A stretch of 64,000 bases of DNA from Dongia_B soli (GCF_034044715.1 NZ_JAXCLW010000001.1:682001-746000), one strand, 5' to 3'. Shown: positions 8,903 through 18,147, counted from the stretch's first letter. Made by a program: numbers and translations. Notes: generated from the letters alone by a model not told the origin.

Positions 8903-8939
8903 TTGCATTAGATAAATCTAAATGATTACATATATGCAA
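8903..8939. promoter_or_regulatory. Candidate LysR operator upstream of the yeiH-like gene
   Basis: An AT-rich island in GC-rich DNA just upstream of the exporter start. It contains TTAGAT-AA-ATCTAA (8908-8921), a perfect 6-bp-arm palindrome, and an outer pair TTGCAT (8903-8908) / ATGCAA (8934-8939). LysR regulators bind interrupted AT-rich palindromes upstream of their targets. Assignment to the adjacent LysR gene is inference. Confidence 0.45.
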
Positions 8940-8965
8940 TCAATAGAAAAAACTTATCAATCTCC

Positions 8966-9808
8966 CTATCGCTGGCGGCGCGAGCAATAGAATGTCGAGC
9001 GGCCCCCTTGCGTAAGCCGCCGGACGCCACCGGTCTTGGCGAAGTTGCAGTCGCAGCCCGGGCAAGCCTGTCCCTCGCGGTCATAGACTTTCCATTGATG
9101 CTGGAAATAACCCAGCTCGCCATCTGCCTGCACGTAATCCCGCAGCGAGGAGCCGCCTGCCGCGATGGCGTCGACCAGCACATCCCTGATGGCCCGGGCC
9201 AACCGCTCGGCGCGGTCGCCCTGAACCGTCGCGGCCAGCCGCTTTGGCGACAGGCCGGCACGGAACAGCGATTCCGAGGCATAGATATTGCCGACGCCGA
9301 CCACCACTTTTTGATCGAGAATGGCGCTTTTGATGGGCGTCTTCTTGCCCTTGAGGGCGGCAGCCAGCGCCGGTCCGTTGAAATCGTTGCCGAGCGGTTC
9401 GGGGCCGAGATCGCGGAGCAGTTTATGGCTCTCCAGCTCGGCCAGCGGCACCAGATCCATCATGCCGAACCGCCGCGCATCGTTGAAACGGATGCAGGCG
9501 CCGTCTTCCAATTCGAAAATCAGGTGATCATGGGTTTCCAAAGCCGGCGGACGGCTGTCGCTGACCAGCATGCGGCCGGACATGCCGAGATGGCCGAGGA
9601 TGACGTGGCCGTCATCGAGGTCGATCAACAGATATTTGGCCCGCCGCCGGACCGCCAGGACCCGGCGATCCTTGAGGCGTGCGGGAAAATCCAGCGGCAA
9701 AGGAAAGCGCAGATCGGGCCGTCGCTGTTCGACCCGGGTGAAGCGCTTTCCCACCATCCGCATGGCAAGGCCGCGGCAAACAGTTTCGACCTCAGGCAAT
9801 TCAGGCAT
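8966..9808 (-). CDS. mutM: Formamidopyrimidine-DNA glycosylase with altered zinc finger
   Basis: 280-residue bifunctional DNA glycosylase/AP lyase removing 8-oxoguanine. It starts [10 protein letters not shown], giving the catalytic Pro2 and Glu3; the helix-two-turn-helix region ([16 protein letters not shown]) is intact. The ATG at 9808 is fixed by the need for Pro2. Oddity: the C-terminal zinc finger normally has four Cys (C-x2-C-x16-C-x2-C). Here the first pair is ACPGC, followed by an extra Cys (CDC), and the end reads FYCSRRQR, so the fourth Cys is Arg (codon CGC, one base from TGC). In Rhodospirillales mutM commonly neighbours ubiE; here clc and marR lie between them. Confidence 0.95.
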   Translation of the reverse strand: MPELPEVETVCRGLAMRMVGKRFTRVEQRRPDLRFPLPLDFPARLKDRRVLAVRRRAKYLLIDLDDGHVILGHLGMSGRMLVSDSRPPALETHDHLIFELEDGACIRFNDARRFGMMDLVPLAELESHKLLRDLGPEPLGNDFNGPALAAALKGKKTPIKSAILDQKVVVGVGNIYASESLFRAGLSPKRLAATVQGDRAERLARAIRDVLVDAIAAGGSSLRDYVQADGELGYFQHQWKVYDREGQACPGCDCNFAKTGGVRRLTQGGRSTFYCSRRQR

Positions 9809-9852
9809 GGCTATCTTTCCCACATCGCCGGTTTTCCGACAGTGCGCCGCTA

Positions 9853-9889
9853 GATAAGCCGGTCGAGCTCCGCTTGGAAAGGGCTTATC
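9853..9889 (-). repeat. Inverted repeat between clc and mutM
   Basis: Arms GATAAGCC (9853-9860) and GGCTTATC (9882-9889) with a 21-base loop that itself contains GAGCTC. It sits in the 91-bp gap between the clc stop and the mutM start, both on the minus strand. Possible RNA hairpin or operator; no T-run, so not called a terminator. Confidence 0.35.
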
Positions 9890-9899
9890 GCCCCCTTTG

Positions 9900-11777
9900 C
9901 TACCGTCCCAACTCACTGGGAACGCGGATCTGCTCCGCTTCGCGGCGCAGCAGATAGGCCGCCCGATCCCGCTCCGCATGCCTGCCTTGGGCGCGTGCCC
10001 GCAGCAGGTCCCGCCGGGAAACCAGCCCCAACAGCTTGCCCGTCGCCGGTTCGACGATGGGGATACGGCCGGTATCGCTTTCCGCCATCCGGTCCGCCAG
10101 GTGGCCCACCAGATCCTGCGGATAGCCGACGACCAGCCCCGCATCCGACAAGGCCTCCGACAAGGGGCAAGCGGCAAGGTCGGTGTCATCCGCCCAGCTT
10201 AGCGCATCGGCCCGGGTCATGATGCCGATGACGCGGCCGCCGGCATCGACCACCGGATAGCCTTTATGCACGCTCCCGGCCCGGCCGAAAAAGGCGATTG
10301 CGTCCTTGACCGGCATGCTGGCCGGCAGGGTTTCTACCGTGGCGGTCATGATGTCCTTGGCACGAACGACATCGAAGGGATCGATGCCGTATTCCTGCAG
10401 GATGTGATGGCCGCGACGCGCGATTTTTTCGGTCAGGATCGAACGCTTCAGCAACAGCACCGTGACCGCATAGCCGCAGCCGCAGGCCGCCAGCAGCGGT
10501 ACCAGGGCGGTGAAATTGCCCGTCAGCTCGACCGCGAACATGGCCGAGGTCAGGGGCGCCCGCATCGCGCCCGCCATCATCGCCGACATGCCGAGGAGAG
10601 CGCCAAACGCGGGATCGATGCCGGGAACCACGGCGCCCAGGAGATAACCGAGCGCACCGCCGATCATCAGCAATGGCGCGAGCACACCGCCCGAGGTGCC
10701 GGAACCCAGCGCGACGATCCAGATAACCGCCTTGATCGCCAGCAACAGCGCCGCCGCCTGCAGCACCATATCGCCTTGCAGCATATGGCGGATATTCACA
10801 TAGCCCACGCTGAGCGCGGTCGGATCGATCAGGCCGCCGATCCCGACCACCACGCCACTGATCGCCGGCCACCACATCCAATGGACGGGCAGTTTGCCGA
10901 ACAGATCCTCGATGCCGTAAAGCGCCAGGGTGAGGATGCCTGCGCCAAGCCCGGCGACAAGGCCGATGCCGATCCCGGCGGCAAAATGCGGCCAGGTGAC
11001 ACCGACCGTGTCGGCGACGGGAAAGAGCGGCGCCGCATCCATCACCAGATCCCGCAGCATTGCCGAGACCAGGACCGCCACCGTCACCGGCAGGAAGCTG
11101 CGCGGCTTCCATTCGAACAGCAGCAATTCAATGGCCAGCAGAACCGCGGCGATCGGTGTGCCGAAGATCGCCGTCATGCCGGCGGCGGCGCCGGCCACCA
11201 GCAGCGTCTTCCGCTCGGCGGCGCTGAGATGAAACATCTGGGCGAAGAGCGAGCCGATCGCCCCGCCGGTCATGATGATCGGGCCCTCGGCGCCGAAGGG
11301 ACCACCCGACCCGATGGAGATGGCCGAAGAAAGCGGCTTCAGCACGGCGATCTTCGGATCCATGCGGCTTTTGCCGAAGAGGATTGCCTCGATCGCCTCG
11401 GGAATGCCGTGACCGCGAATCTTTTCCGAGCCGAACCGCGCCATCAGACCGATGATCAACCCACCGATCACGGGGATCAGGATGGAAGCCGGCCCAAGAT
11501 CGAGGGCCGAAAAATCGACCGGCGTGTAACTGAAGGTGCGGTGATAGGCGAGATTGGTGCAGATATAGATCAGTCGGGTCAGCACCCAGGCAGCGGCGAC
11601 GCCGCCGATGCCGACGACAACCGCCATGAGCATAAGCATCAGGACCCGCCGGTCGGCGGTAAAATCGCCGAGATGGACGGTGCGGCCGGCAGCAGCCAAT
11701 CGGTCAGTGCCGGGGGTCCGATTGGGGGACCGGCCGGCGCCCCGATCGGCCTGGAAGGTGGGAGTCGGATTTTGCAT
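9900..11777 (-). CDS. ClC-type chloride channel/transporter with C-terminal CBS pair
   Basis: 625 residues. Ten or more membrane segments from residue about 40 to 440 carry the ClC selectivity motifs: GHGIPEA (usual GSGIP, with the central Ser as His), GGPFGAEGP with the gating Glu, and [13 protein letters not shown]. The cytoplasmic C-terminus holds two CBS domains (from about [20 protein letters not shown] and near [14 protein letters not shown]), which in this family bind adenine nucleotides or regulate gating. The ATG at 11777 has CAGGAAAG upstream. It is divergent from a MarR regulator, with a perfect palindrome between them. Channel versus Cl-/H+ exchanger is undecided. Confidence 0.92.
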   Translation of the reverse strand: MQNPTPTFQADRGAGRSPNRTPGTDRLAAAGRTVHLGDFTADRRVLMLMLMAVVVGIGGVAAAWVLTRLIYICTNLAYHRTFSYTPVDFSALDLGPASILIPVIGGLIIGLMARFGSEKIRGHGIPEAIEAILFGKSRMDPKIAVLKPLSSAISIGSGGPFGAEGPIIMTGGAIGSLFAQMFHLSAAERKTLLVAGAAAGMTAIFGTPIAAVLLAIELLLFEWKPRSFLPVTVAVLVSAMLRDLVMDAAPLFPVADTVGVTWPHFAAGIGIGLVAGLGAGILTLALYGIEDLFGKLPVHWMWWPAISGVVVGIGGLIDPTALSVGYVNIRHMLQGDMVLQAAALLLAIKAVIWIVALGSGTSGGVLAPLLMIGGALGYLLGAVVPGIDPAFGALLGMSAMMAGAMRAPLTSAMFAVELTGNFTALVPLLAACGCGYAVTVLLLKRSILTEKIARRGHHILQEYGIDPFDVVRAKDIMTATVETLPASMPVKDAIAFFGRAGSVHKGYPVVDAGGRVIGIMTRADALSWADDTDLAACPLSEALSDAGLVVGYPQDLVGHLADRMAESDTGRIPIVEPATGKLLGLVSRRDLLRARAQGRHAERDRAAYLLRREAEQIRVPSELGR

Positions 11778-12104
11778 GATTGAACTTTCCTGGGATTGCC
11801 GGATCGGCCATTGCGCGGCAACCCGACAGCACGCTTTCTCTTCCGTTACCAACTGGCATGTGCGGCCGGCGCGCCGGATCAAGGAAACCGGGACCGATGC
11901 AATGCAGCATTTATATCGCTATACGATATAAGTTCAAGCAGCCGGGCGCGAATTTGGCCTGCCTGGGGCTCATGCCTGGTATTCACCCTGGCGTTTTCTC
12001 CGGATATCGCTGGCTATCCGCGGCGGGATATCCGCAAGGGCGCCGGTCGTTTACCAGGAAGTTGACTTATCATCGGGCGGGTAGCAGCGAGTGGAGATGC
12101 AGGT
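11778..12104. other. Divergent intergenic region between clc and marR
   Basis: 327 bp with no credible gene; short frames here are shadow-like. It carries the promoters of the ClC gene (minus) and the MarR gene (plus), the perfect palindrome at 11911-11931, and a second imperfect inverted repeat: CGGATATC at 12001-12008 and GATATCCG at 12027-12034. Confidence 0.55.
11911..11931. promoter_or_regulatory. Candidate MarR operator palindrome
   Basis: Perfect inverted repeat with arms TTATATCG (11911-11918) and CGATATAA (11924-11931) around a 5-bp centre. A total of 21 bp with 8-bp AT-rich arms is the form MarR-family dimers bind. It lies between the divergent clc and marR genes, 173 bp from the marR start and 133 bp from the clc start. 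Strong candidate by position and symmetry; the binding protein is inferred. Confidence 0.55.
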
Positions 12105-12599
12105 ATGACCACATCGGACAGAGGGGGAGCGGGGCAGACCCGCAAAGGAGCCGCGGTCCGCCGGGTCGGGGCCGACCGGTTATTGGTCAAGGCCGACTAC
12201 GAAGCCCTGGCGGAATTCCGCTATTATCTGCGCCGCTTCCTGGATTTCAGCCAGCGTGCCGCGCGCGATTTCGGCCTGACGCCGCAACAGCATCAGGCGC
12301 TCCTGTCGATCATGGGCAAGCCCGGCGACGGGCTGATAACCATCAGCGAATTGGCCGATCATCTGTTGGTCAAGCATCACAGCGCAGTTGAGCTGACCGA
12401 TCGTCTGGAAGCGCTCGGCCTGGTGCAACGCCAAACGGATGAGACAGATCGCCGCCGCGTCCTGCTGTCGCTCACGGCATCGGCCCAGGATCTGCTCGCC
12501 CGGATGTCCTCGGTGCATTTGGAGGAGCTGCGCCGCATCGGCCCGCAGTTGACGGCCCTGCTGGCCGGATTGGAGCGCGACCGCGCGGAAGTGATCTGA
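12105..12599 (+). CDS. MarR-family transcriptional regulator
   Basis: 164 residues with the MarR winged-helix core: FGLTPQQHQALLSIMG, recognition region ISELADHLLVKHHSAVELTDRLEALGLVQR and wing TDETDRRRVLLSLT. About 25 extra basic/polar residues precede the domain. It is divergent from clc, so clc and marR itself are the likely targets. No Cys for redox sensing is visible; the ligand is unknown. Confidence 0.93.
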   Translation: MTTSDRGGAGQTRKGAAVRRVGADRLLVKADYEALAEFRYYLRRFLDFSQRAARDFGLTPQQHQALLSIMGKPGDGLITISELADHLLVKHHSAVELTDRLEALGLVQRQTDETDRRRVLLSLTASAQDLLARMSSVHLEELRRIGPQLTALLAGLERDRAEVI

Positions 12600-12632
12600 G
12601 GCCCTCGCTGGATGGGCGCCGTTATGCAGTCA

Positions 12633-12656
12633 GCGGCGGCGCCTTGCAGCCGCCGC
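12633..12656 (+). repeat. GC hairpin just upstream of ubiE
   Basis: Arms GCGGCGGC (12633-12640) and GCCGCCGC (12649-12656) with an 8-base loop, ending about 4 bases before the GGAG ribosome site of ubiE. It could lower translation of ubiE or end the marR transcript; no T-run follows. Confidence 0.35.
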
Positions 12657-12672
12657 GTGCGGAGCACTGGCA

Positions 12673-13521
12673 ATGCTGCTCGCACCGGGCTATGTTGCTG
12701 CCATGCAACAACAAAGTCGTGTCGATCCACCCGCCATGTCTCCTCGCCCCTTTGAACCACATCGCCCTGACGGCCCTCCAGATCGCCAGGAAACCTGGTT
12801 CGGTTTCGAGCGTGTGAGCGCCACCCGCAAGACAGAACTCGTTCGCGGCGTCTTCGATTCGGTCGCCGGCAAATACGATCTGATGAACGACCTGATGTCT
12901 GGCGGCATCCACCGGCTGTGGAAGTCCTCGATGATCGATTGGCTGGCGCCGCGGCCGGGCCAGCAGTTTATCGATGTCGGCGGCGGCACCGGCGATATCG
13001 CTTTTCGCATTCTCGACCGGGCGCCAGGCGCGCATGTCACCGTCTGCGATCTTACACCCGCCATGCTGGCGGTCGGGCGCGACCGGGCGATCGACCAGGG
13101 ACGTCTCGGCGGGCTGAGCTGGGTTTCCGGCAATGCGGAAAGCCTGCCCGCCCCCGATATGCGGTTCGACGCCTATACGATCGCCTTTTGCCTGCGCAAT
13201 GTCGGCGATCTGGAACAGGGATTGCGGGATGCCTATCGCGTGCTGCGGCCGGGTGGCCGCTTCCTCTGCCTGGAATTCTCCCATGTCGCCCTGCCGGCCT
13301 TGGCCAAGCTCTACGATCTCTATTCCTTCAAGGTGCTGCCCTGGCTGGGCAGCAAGGTGGCGGGCGATCGGCATTCTTATCAATATCTGGTCGAATCGAT
13401 CCGCCGTTTTCCCGCCCAGGATGCGCTGGCTGGCGCAATGACCGCGGCCGGGTTCCAACAGGTGAAATACCGCAATCTGACGGGAGGCATTGCCGCCCTG
13501 CATTCGGGCTGGCGGATCTGA
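12673..13521 (+). CDS. ubiE: Ubiquinone/menaquinone biosynthesis C-methyltransferase
   Basis: SAM-dependent C-methyltransferase of ubiquinone synthesis (COQ5/UbiE). 282 residues; the core (FDSVAGKYDLMNDLMSGGIHRLWK, FIDVGGGTGDIA, RNVGDLEQGLRDAYRVLRPGGR, LEFSH, YQYLVESIRRFP) matches the family closely. The N-terminus is about 30 residues longer than usual. The ATG at 12673 has GGAG eight bases upstream; ATGs at 12703 and 12736 are alternatives without a good ribosome site. Followed after 4 bp by ubiB, so cotranscribed. Confidence 0.97.
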   Translation: MLLAPGYVAAMQQQSRVDPPAMSPRPFEPHRPDGPPDRQETWFGFERVSATRKTELVRGVFDSVAGKYDLMNDLMSGGIHRLWKSSMIDWLAPRPGQQFIDVGGGTGDIAFRILDRAPGAHVTVCDLTPAMLAVGRDRAIDQGRLGGLSWVSGNAESLPAPDMRFDAYTIAFCLRNVGDLEQGLRDAYRVLRPGGRFLCLEFSHVALPALAKLYDLYSFKVLPWLGSKVAGDRHSYQYLVESIRRFPAQDALAGAMTAAGFQQVKYRNLTGGIAALHSGWRI

Positions 13522-13525
13522 CCTG

Positions 13526-15097
13526 ATGCTGCGCAGCCTGAAATCGCTGATCCGCCTGTCCCGGATCGCCGTCATCTTCGCGCGGCACGGAGCGCTCGCG
13601 CCCTTCGAAGAGGCGCTTGCCGGCGTCGGCCTCGCCCCGTTCCTGCTGTTTCTGGTCCGAATGTTCTTCGGCCGCACCCCGCGTGACGTCAATGGCCGGG
13701 ACATGCGCCCCGGCGAACGGCTGGCCGCGGCATTGAGCGAACTCGGTCCTGCTTTCATCAAGCTCGGCCAAGTCTTATCCACCCGCTCCGACCTGCTGGG
13801 CGAACAGGTGGCCGAAGATCTGGCCAAGCTGCAGGATCAGCTGCCCGCCTTCAGTGCGTTCCAGGCGCGGGCCACGATCGAGACGGAACTCGGCCAGCCG
13901 ATTGGCGTGCTCTTCGCCCGATTCGAAGACGAGCCGGTTTCCGCCGCCTCCATCAGCCAAGTGCATTATGCGGTGACTTTGCCCGATCCGGACTGGCCGG
14001 AAGGACGGCCTGTGGCGGTGAAGGTGCTGCGGCCGGAAATCGAAGCCGCCTTCCAGCGAGACATCGAGCTGCTTTTGTGGATTGCCTCGGTGATCGAACG
14101 TACGCAGCCGCGCTTCAAGCGGTTGAAGCCGGTCGAGGTGGTGCAGACTTTCGCTGCGACTGTGCGTATCGAAATGGACCTGCGACTTGAAGCCGCAGCC
14201 TCCGCCGAGCTGCGGCAGAATTTCGATGGCGACCCGACCTACCGGGTGCCAGAGATCGACTGGCGGCGCACCGGTCGTCGCGTCATGACGCAAGAGCGCC
14301 TCGTCGGCATTCCCATGGATGACCGCGCCGCCATGCTGGCCGCTGGCCTCAGCGTCGATGCGGTGCTGGATAAAGCGGCGGCAATCTTCTTCAACCAGGC
14401 CTTCCGCGACGGCTATTTCCACGGCGACCAGCATCCGGGCAACATGTCGGTCGGCTTGGACGGTGCAATCCAGGTGGTGGATTTCGGCATCATGGGCCGG
14501 CTCGACAAGCCGACCCGATTCTTCCTGGCAGATATGCTGCTCGCCTTCCTGGAACGCGATTATAGCCGGGTTGCCGAGATCTATCTCGATGCCGGTTATC
14601 TCAGCCAGAAGCAGCCGCTGGACGAATTCACGCTGGCGCTGCGATCGATCGGCGAGCCGATCCACGGCCGGCCGCTGCAGGATATCTCCTTCGCCCGCGT
14701 CCTCGGCCAGCTATTCAGCATAGCCGAAAGCTTCGACATGGAAGTGCAGCCGCAATTGCTGCTGCTACAAAAGAACATGCTGATGGCCGAAGGGGTCAGC
14801 CGGCGGCTCAATCCCGAACTGAATATTTGGACACTGGCGCAGCCGCTGATCGAGCAATGGATGCGGGAGAATCGCGGGCCCGAGGCCCGGCTGGTGAGCG
14901 CAGCGGAAGAATTCCTGCATGTAACCCGCCGTTTCCCGGCGGTGATGCGCAACCTGGATCGTCTGGTCGGCCATTTATCGGAAGGCGGGCTGAAGCTCGA
15001 TCCGGAAGCATTGCAGGTCATTACCCGCACCGGATCAAATTGGTATCTGTGGCTGATCATCGCGATTTTAGCGGCCGGCCTGCTGTTCAGCCGGTGA
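13526..15097 (+). CDS. ubiB: Ubiquinone biosynthesis protein kinase-like UbiB
   Basis: 523 residues, UbiB/ABC1/ADCK atypical kinase-like ATPase needed for ubiquinone synthesis at the inner membrane. Family hallmarks: AFIKLGQVLSTRSDLL (KxGQ motif), an Ala-rich loop SAASISQVH, FHGDQHPGNM (catalytic loop) and VVDFGIMGRL (metal site). The C-terminal hydrophobic segment WYLWLIIAILAAGLLFSR is the usual membrane anchor. The ATG at 13526 is 4 bp after the ubiE stop; an earlier in-frame ATG at 13490 would overlap ubiE and adds non-homologous residues. Confidence 0.96.
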   Translation: MLRSLKSLIRLSRIAVIFARHGALAPFEEALAGVGLAPFLLFLVRMFFGRTPRDVNGRDMRPGERLAAALSELGPAFIKLGQVLSTRSDLLGEQVAEDLAKLQDQLPAFSAFQARATIETELGQPIGVLFARFEDEPVSAASISQVHYAVTLPDPDWPEGRPVAVKVLRPEIEAAFQRDIELLLWIASVIERTQPRFKRLKPVEVVQTFAATVRIEMDLRLEAAASAELRQNFDGDPTYRVPEIDWRRTGRRVMTQERLVGIPMDDRAAMLAAGLSVDAVLDKAAAIFFNQAFRDGYFHGDQHPGNMSVGLDGAIQVVDFGIMGRLDKPTRFFLADMLLAFLERDYSRVAEIYLDAGYLSQKQPLDEFTLALRSIGEPIHGRPLQDISFARVLGQLFSIAESFDMEVQPQLLLLQKNMLMAEGVSRRLNPELNIWTLAQPLIEQWMRENRGPEARLVSAAEEFLHVTRRFPAVMRNLDRLVGHLSEGGLKLDPEALQVITRTGSNWYLWLIIAILAAGLLFSR

Positions 15098-15109
15098 GCG
15101 CCGAGTTAT

Positions 15110-15126
15110 CAGCTCTTTAAGAGCTG
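15110..15126. repeat. 17-bp palindrome between ubiB and the MASE1 kinase
   Basis: CAGCTCTT-T-AAGAGCTG, a perfect palindrome around one central base, 12 bp after the ubiB stop and about 33 bp before the earliest kinase start. It could be a weak transcription-end hairpin or an operator for the kinase gene. Confidence 0.4.
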
Positions 15127-15191
15127 GCACCTAATATAAGCGGTATTCAGAGGATTACGTGCTGCCCAGGGGGCGCCGTTTGGAGCAGTCG

Positions 15192-16874
15192 ATGCAGGAA
15201 CTCGACAAACTACCCGAGACAACGCCCAAAAGGCGGGTTGGGCTGAGCGTTGCCTCCAGCGACGGGCCGGCCGATGTCGAGGCCAGGAACAGCCTGCTCT
15301 ATTGGATCGGTGCCAATCTCGCTGCCATGGCCGCCTATTATGCGCTGGGCTGCGCCGTGGGCCAGTATTTCGCCGCTTACGGCCTCTTTCCTGCGCCGAT
15401 CTGGTTGCCGGCCAGCGTCGCCATGGTGGGCGCCGTAATCGGCGGTCCGCGCCTCTTTCCCGGCTTGTTTCTGGGCTCGTTCCTAATCAATTACCTGGAT
15501 TTCGATTCGCCCGCCCTGATTGCCGGCATCATCTCGCTTGGCAATTCCCTGGGTCCGATCTTCTGTGCCGCTTTGATGCGCTACCTGCGCCCCAGAGACG
15601 GTTTCTTCAACCGCTTTTCCGGCGTCGTCATCTTCGTCCTGCTGGCAGTCGTGCTGCATCCCGCGCTGACCGCGAGCGTCGGCACTTTTGCCTTAAGCCT
15701 TGCGACACCTTATGATTTCAACGCGGCCTACCGGACTTGGCTGAGCTGGTGGCTGTGCGATAGCGGCGGCACGCTGAGCTTTGCCCCGACTTTGCTGCTC
15801 TGGCTCGGCGCAGAACGCATGCCGCGGGGCGCACGGCGCAAATTCGAACGCGGCGATGTCGTCGTCTGGGGCGCCGTTGCCGTGATCAGCCTGGTGCTTT
15901 TCGCGCTGCCCCCGCTACCGATGACGCTCTACACGCTGGTGCCCTTCCTGCTCGTCGTGCCGCTATCCTGGATCGCCTTGCGCACCTCGCTCAGCGCGGC
16001 CTATACCCTGGCCTCGCTGGTCTCGGTCATCGCCATGGCCGGCACGGCCGCCTCCCTCGGCCCGTTCCATGCGCAGAATGTGATCAATCCGCTGCAACTG
16101 GCCGGCCTGCTCATCGTCCTCCTGACCATGAATGTGCTGACCATCGTGGCGCTGTTCTGCGAACGGCGCGCGGCCGAGGAAGCCAGCCTTAACAAGACGA
16201 TGCTGCTGGCCAGCACGAGCCATGATCTGCGGACACCGCTGAACGCCATCATCGGCTTTGCCGATATGATGCGGCAGGGAGTCTGGGGACCGATCGAAAA
16301 CCGTCACTACCGGGATTATGTCGAGAACATCCATGCCAGCGGATCCCTCCTGCTCGGCATGATCCGCGACATCCTGGATCGCGCGCGGATCGAAACCGGC
16401 AAGCGGAAGATCGAGCCGCGCCAATTGAGCTTCCGGCCAATCGCGGAATCCTGCCTCGACATGGTGACGGCGCAAGCGGCAGAGAAAGGCCTTGTCATCG
16501 ATCTTCATGTCGAGATTGATGCCAAGCTCTATGCCGACGATCTTGCGCTGCGCCAGATCCTCCTCAATCTTCTCTCTAATGCAGTGAAGTTCACACCCGC
16601 CGGCGGCCGTGTCGATGTCCAGCTGACCACGCAAGCCGACGGCGCCGGCTTGGTGGAAGTGACCGATAGCGGCCGCGGCATGACGCAGGATGAGCAGCGC
16701 CTCGCCATGGATCCTTTCAGCCAGGTGGCGGCGCGCCAGGTACAAGGCGGTGCCGGTCTGGGCCTGCCCAATGTGGCGCGGCTTGCCGAGCTGCATGGCG
16801 GCAAGTTGTCGATTTCCAGCATCCTGGACCAGGGCACCACCATTGCCGTGACTTTCCCGCCGGCAGCGCGGTAA
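15192..16874 (+). CDS. MASE1-domain sensor histidine kinase
   Basis: 560 residues from the ATG at 15192 (GGAG six bases upstream); a GTG at 15159 with AGAGGA is an alternative giving 571. The N-terminal half is an eight-helix MASE1-type membrane sensor (IWLPASVAMVGAVIGGPRLFPGLFLGSFLINY is a run typical of the family, here cited only as a region, about residues 75-105). A HisKA domain follows with His in TSHDLRTPLNAIIGFADM, then an HATPase domain (LLNLLSNAVKFTP, DSGRGM, GGAGLGLPNVARL). No receiver domain or adjacent regulator gene, so an orphan kinase. It lies in the ubiB-coaBC interval next to an MFS gene. Confidence 0.9.
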   Translation: MQELDKLPETTPKRRVGLSVASSDGPADVEARNSLLYWIGANLAAMAAYYALGCAVGQYFAAYGLFPAPIWLPASVAMVGAVIGGPRLFPGLFLGSFLINYLDFDSPALIAGIISLGNSLGPIFCAALMRYLRPRDGFFNRFSGVVIFVLLAVVLHPALTASVGTFALSLATPYDFNAAYRTWLSWWLCDSGGTLSFAPTLLLWLGAERMPRGARRKFERGDVVVWGAVAVISLVLFALPPLPMTLYTLVPFLLVVPLSWIALRTSLSAAYTLASLVSVIAMAGTAASLGPFHAQNVINPLQLAGLLIVLLTMNVLTIVALFCERRAAEEASLNKTMLLASTSHDLRTPLNAIIGFADMMRQGVWGPIENRHYRDYVENIHASGSLLLGMIRDILDRARIETGKRKIEPRQLSFRPIAESCLDMVTAQAAEKGLVIDLHVEIDAKLYADDLALRQILLNLLSNAVKFTPAGGRVDVQLTTQADGAGLVEVTDSGRGMTQDEQRLAMDPFSQVAARQVQGGAGLGLPNVARLAELHGGKLSISSILDQGTTIAVTFPPAAR

Positions 16875-16896
16875 CCCGGCTGAGGTGAGGGCGCCC

Positions 16897-18147
16897 ATGC
16901 AGCGCGGCAAATGGTGGTCACTGACGATCCTGGCCGTCGCTCAAGTGCTGGCCCTCTCGCTGTGGTTCTCGGCGACCGCCATCGTCCCGGTGTTGCGCCA
17001 AGCTGCCATCATCGACACGCTCCAGGCCTCCTTCTTCACCAGCGCCGTACAAGCTGGCTTCGTGATCGGCACGTTGCTGAGCGCCAGTCTCGGCCTTGCC
17101 GACCGGATCGATCCGCGCCGCCTGTTCACCGCCTCCTGCCTCGTCGCAGCACTTGCCAATGCCGCCCTCTTGGCGGTGCCGATGGGTTCCATCCTGGCGC
17201 TGGCCTTGCGGCTCGTGACCGGCATCTGCATGGCCGGCATCTATCCGATTGGCATGAAGCTGGCAGCGACCTGGGCGGCGCCGGACAAGCAAGGCAGAAG
17301 CGATCTCGGCTTCCTGGTTGGATTGCTGGTCGGCGCCTTGACCTTGGGCTCGGCCTCGCCGCATCTGATCAATGCCATCGAAGCAGCAGGCTCTTCGGGC
17401 ATTGCCGCTTTCGATTGGCGCTGGCCCCTGGCGCTGACTTCCGTTGCCGCGGGGCTGGCGGCCCTGCTGATCCAGATGGCCGGCCTCGGTCCCAATCTGC
17501 CGCCGATGCGCGTGTTCCATATCCGCATGGTGTTCGAAGCCTGGCGCTCGCCCGGCCTGCGCCTCGCCAATCTCGGTTATCTCGGCCATATGTGGGAACT
17601 CTATGCCATGTGGGCCTGGATGACGGTTTTCCTTGAAGCCAGTTTCCGCAACGCCATGCCCGGACCGGAGGCGGCCTATTGGGCGCGCCTCGGCACCTTC
17701 GTCACCCTTGGGGCCGGTGCGGCCGGTTGCCTGATCGGCGGCTGGTGCGCCGATCGCTGGGGCCGCACTTCTGTGACGATCGCAGCACTTCTGGTAAGCG
17801 GCACCTGCTGCTGCCTGGCCGGCCTGTTCTTCGCTGTCGCGCCGGGCTGGCTGCTGCTTCTTTGCGTCATCTGGGGCATCAGCGTCGTCGCCGATTCACC
17901 GCAATTTTCCGCCAGCATCACTGAACTTGCCGAGCGCGAACATGTCGGCACCATGCTGACCATCCAGACCTGCGCCGGTTTTCTGCTGAGCATGATCACC
18001 ATCCATCTGTTGCCCTGGCTGGCCGGCGCAGCGGGCTGGCGCTGGGTCTTCCTTGCCCTGGCGCCCGGACCGGCGGTGGGCATCTGGGCCATGTATCGTC
18101 TCCGCCGCAGCCCGATGGCCCGGCAACTGGCAGGCGGGCGGCGTTAG
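16897..18147 (+). CDS. MFS transporter
   Basis: 416-residue major facilitator superfamily permease with about 12 membrane helices in two halves. Motif-A-like loop after helix 2 is degenerate (SLGLADRIDPRRL), and the equivalent in the second half is GGWCADRWGRTSV. The ATG at 16897 has AGGG upstream; a GTG at 16885 is possible. It lies 22 bp after the MASE1 kinase stop, so likely cotranscribed with it. The substrate cannot be inferred; the pairing with a membrane sensor kinase suggests the two serve one response. Confidence 0.88.
   Translation: MQRGKWWSLTILAVAQVLALSLWFSATAIVPVLRQAAIIDTLQASFFTSAVQAGFVIGTLLSASLGLADRIDPRRLFTASCLVAALANAALLAVPMGSILALALRLVTGICMAGIYPIGMKLAATWAAPDKQGRSDLGFLVGLLVGALTLGSASPHLINAIEAAGSSGIAAFDWRWPLALTSVAAGLAALLIQMAGLGPNLPPMRVFHIRMVFEAWRSPGLRLANLGYLGHMWELYAMWAWMTVFLEASFRNAMPGPEAAYWARLGTFVTLGAGAAGCLIGGWCADRWGRTSVTIAALLVSGTCCCLAGLFFAVAPGWLLLLCVIWGISVVADSPQFSASITELAEREHVGTMLTIQTCAGFLLSMITIHLLPWLAGAAGWRWVFLALAPGPAVGIWAMYRLRRSPMARQLAGGRR

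Noticed and set aside
10266..11783. 505-codon open frame on the plus strand opposite clc
   Set aside because: Antisense to an unmistakable ClC transporter; composition dominated by Arg, Gly, Asp and His as in other shadow frames here.
15125..15141. Possible sigma54 promoter (TGGCAC...AAGC) before the MASE1 kinase
   Set aside because: The GG-to-GC distance is 12 instead of the required 10 bases.
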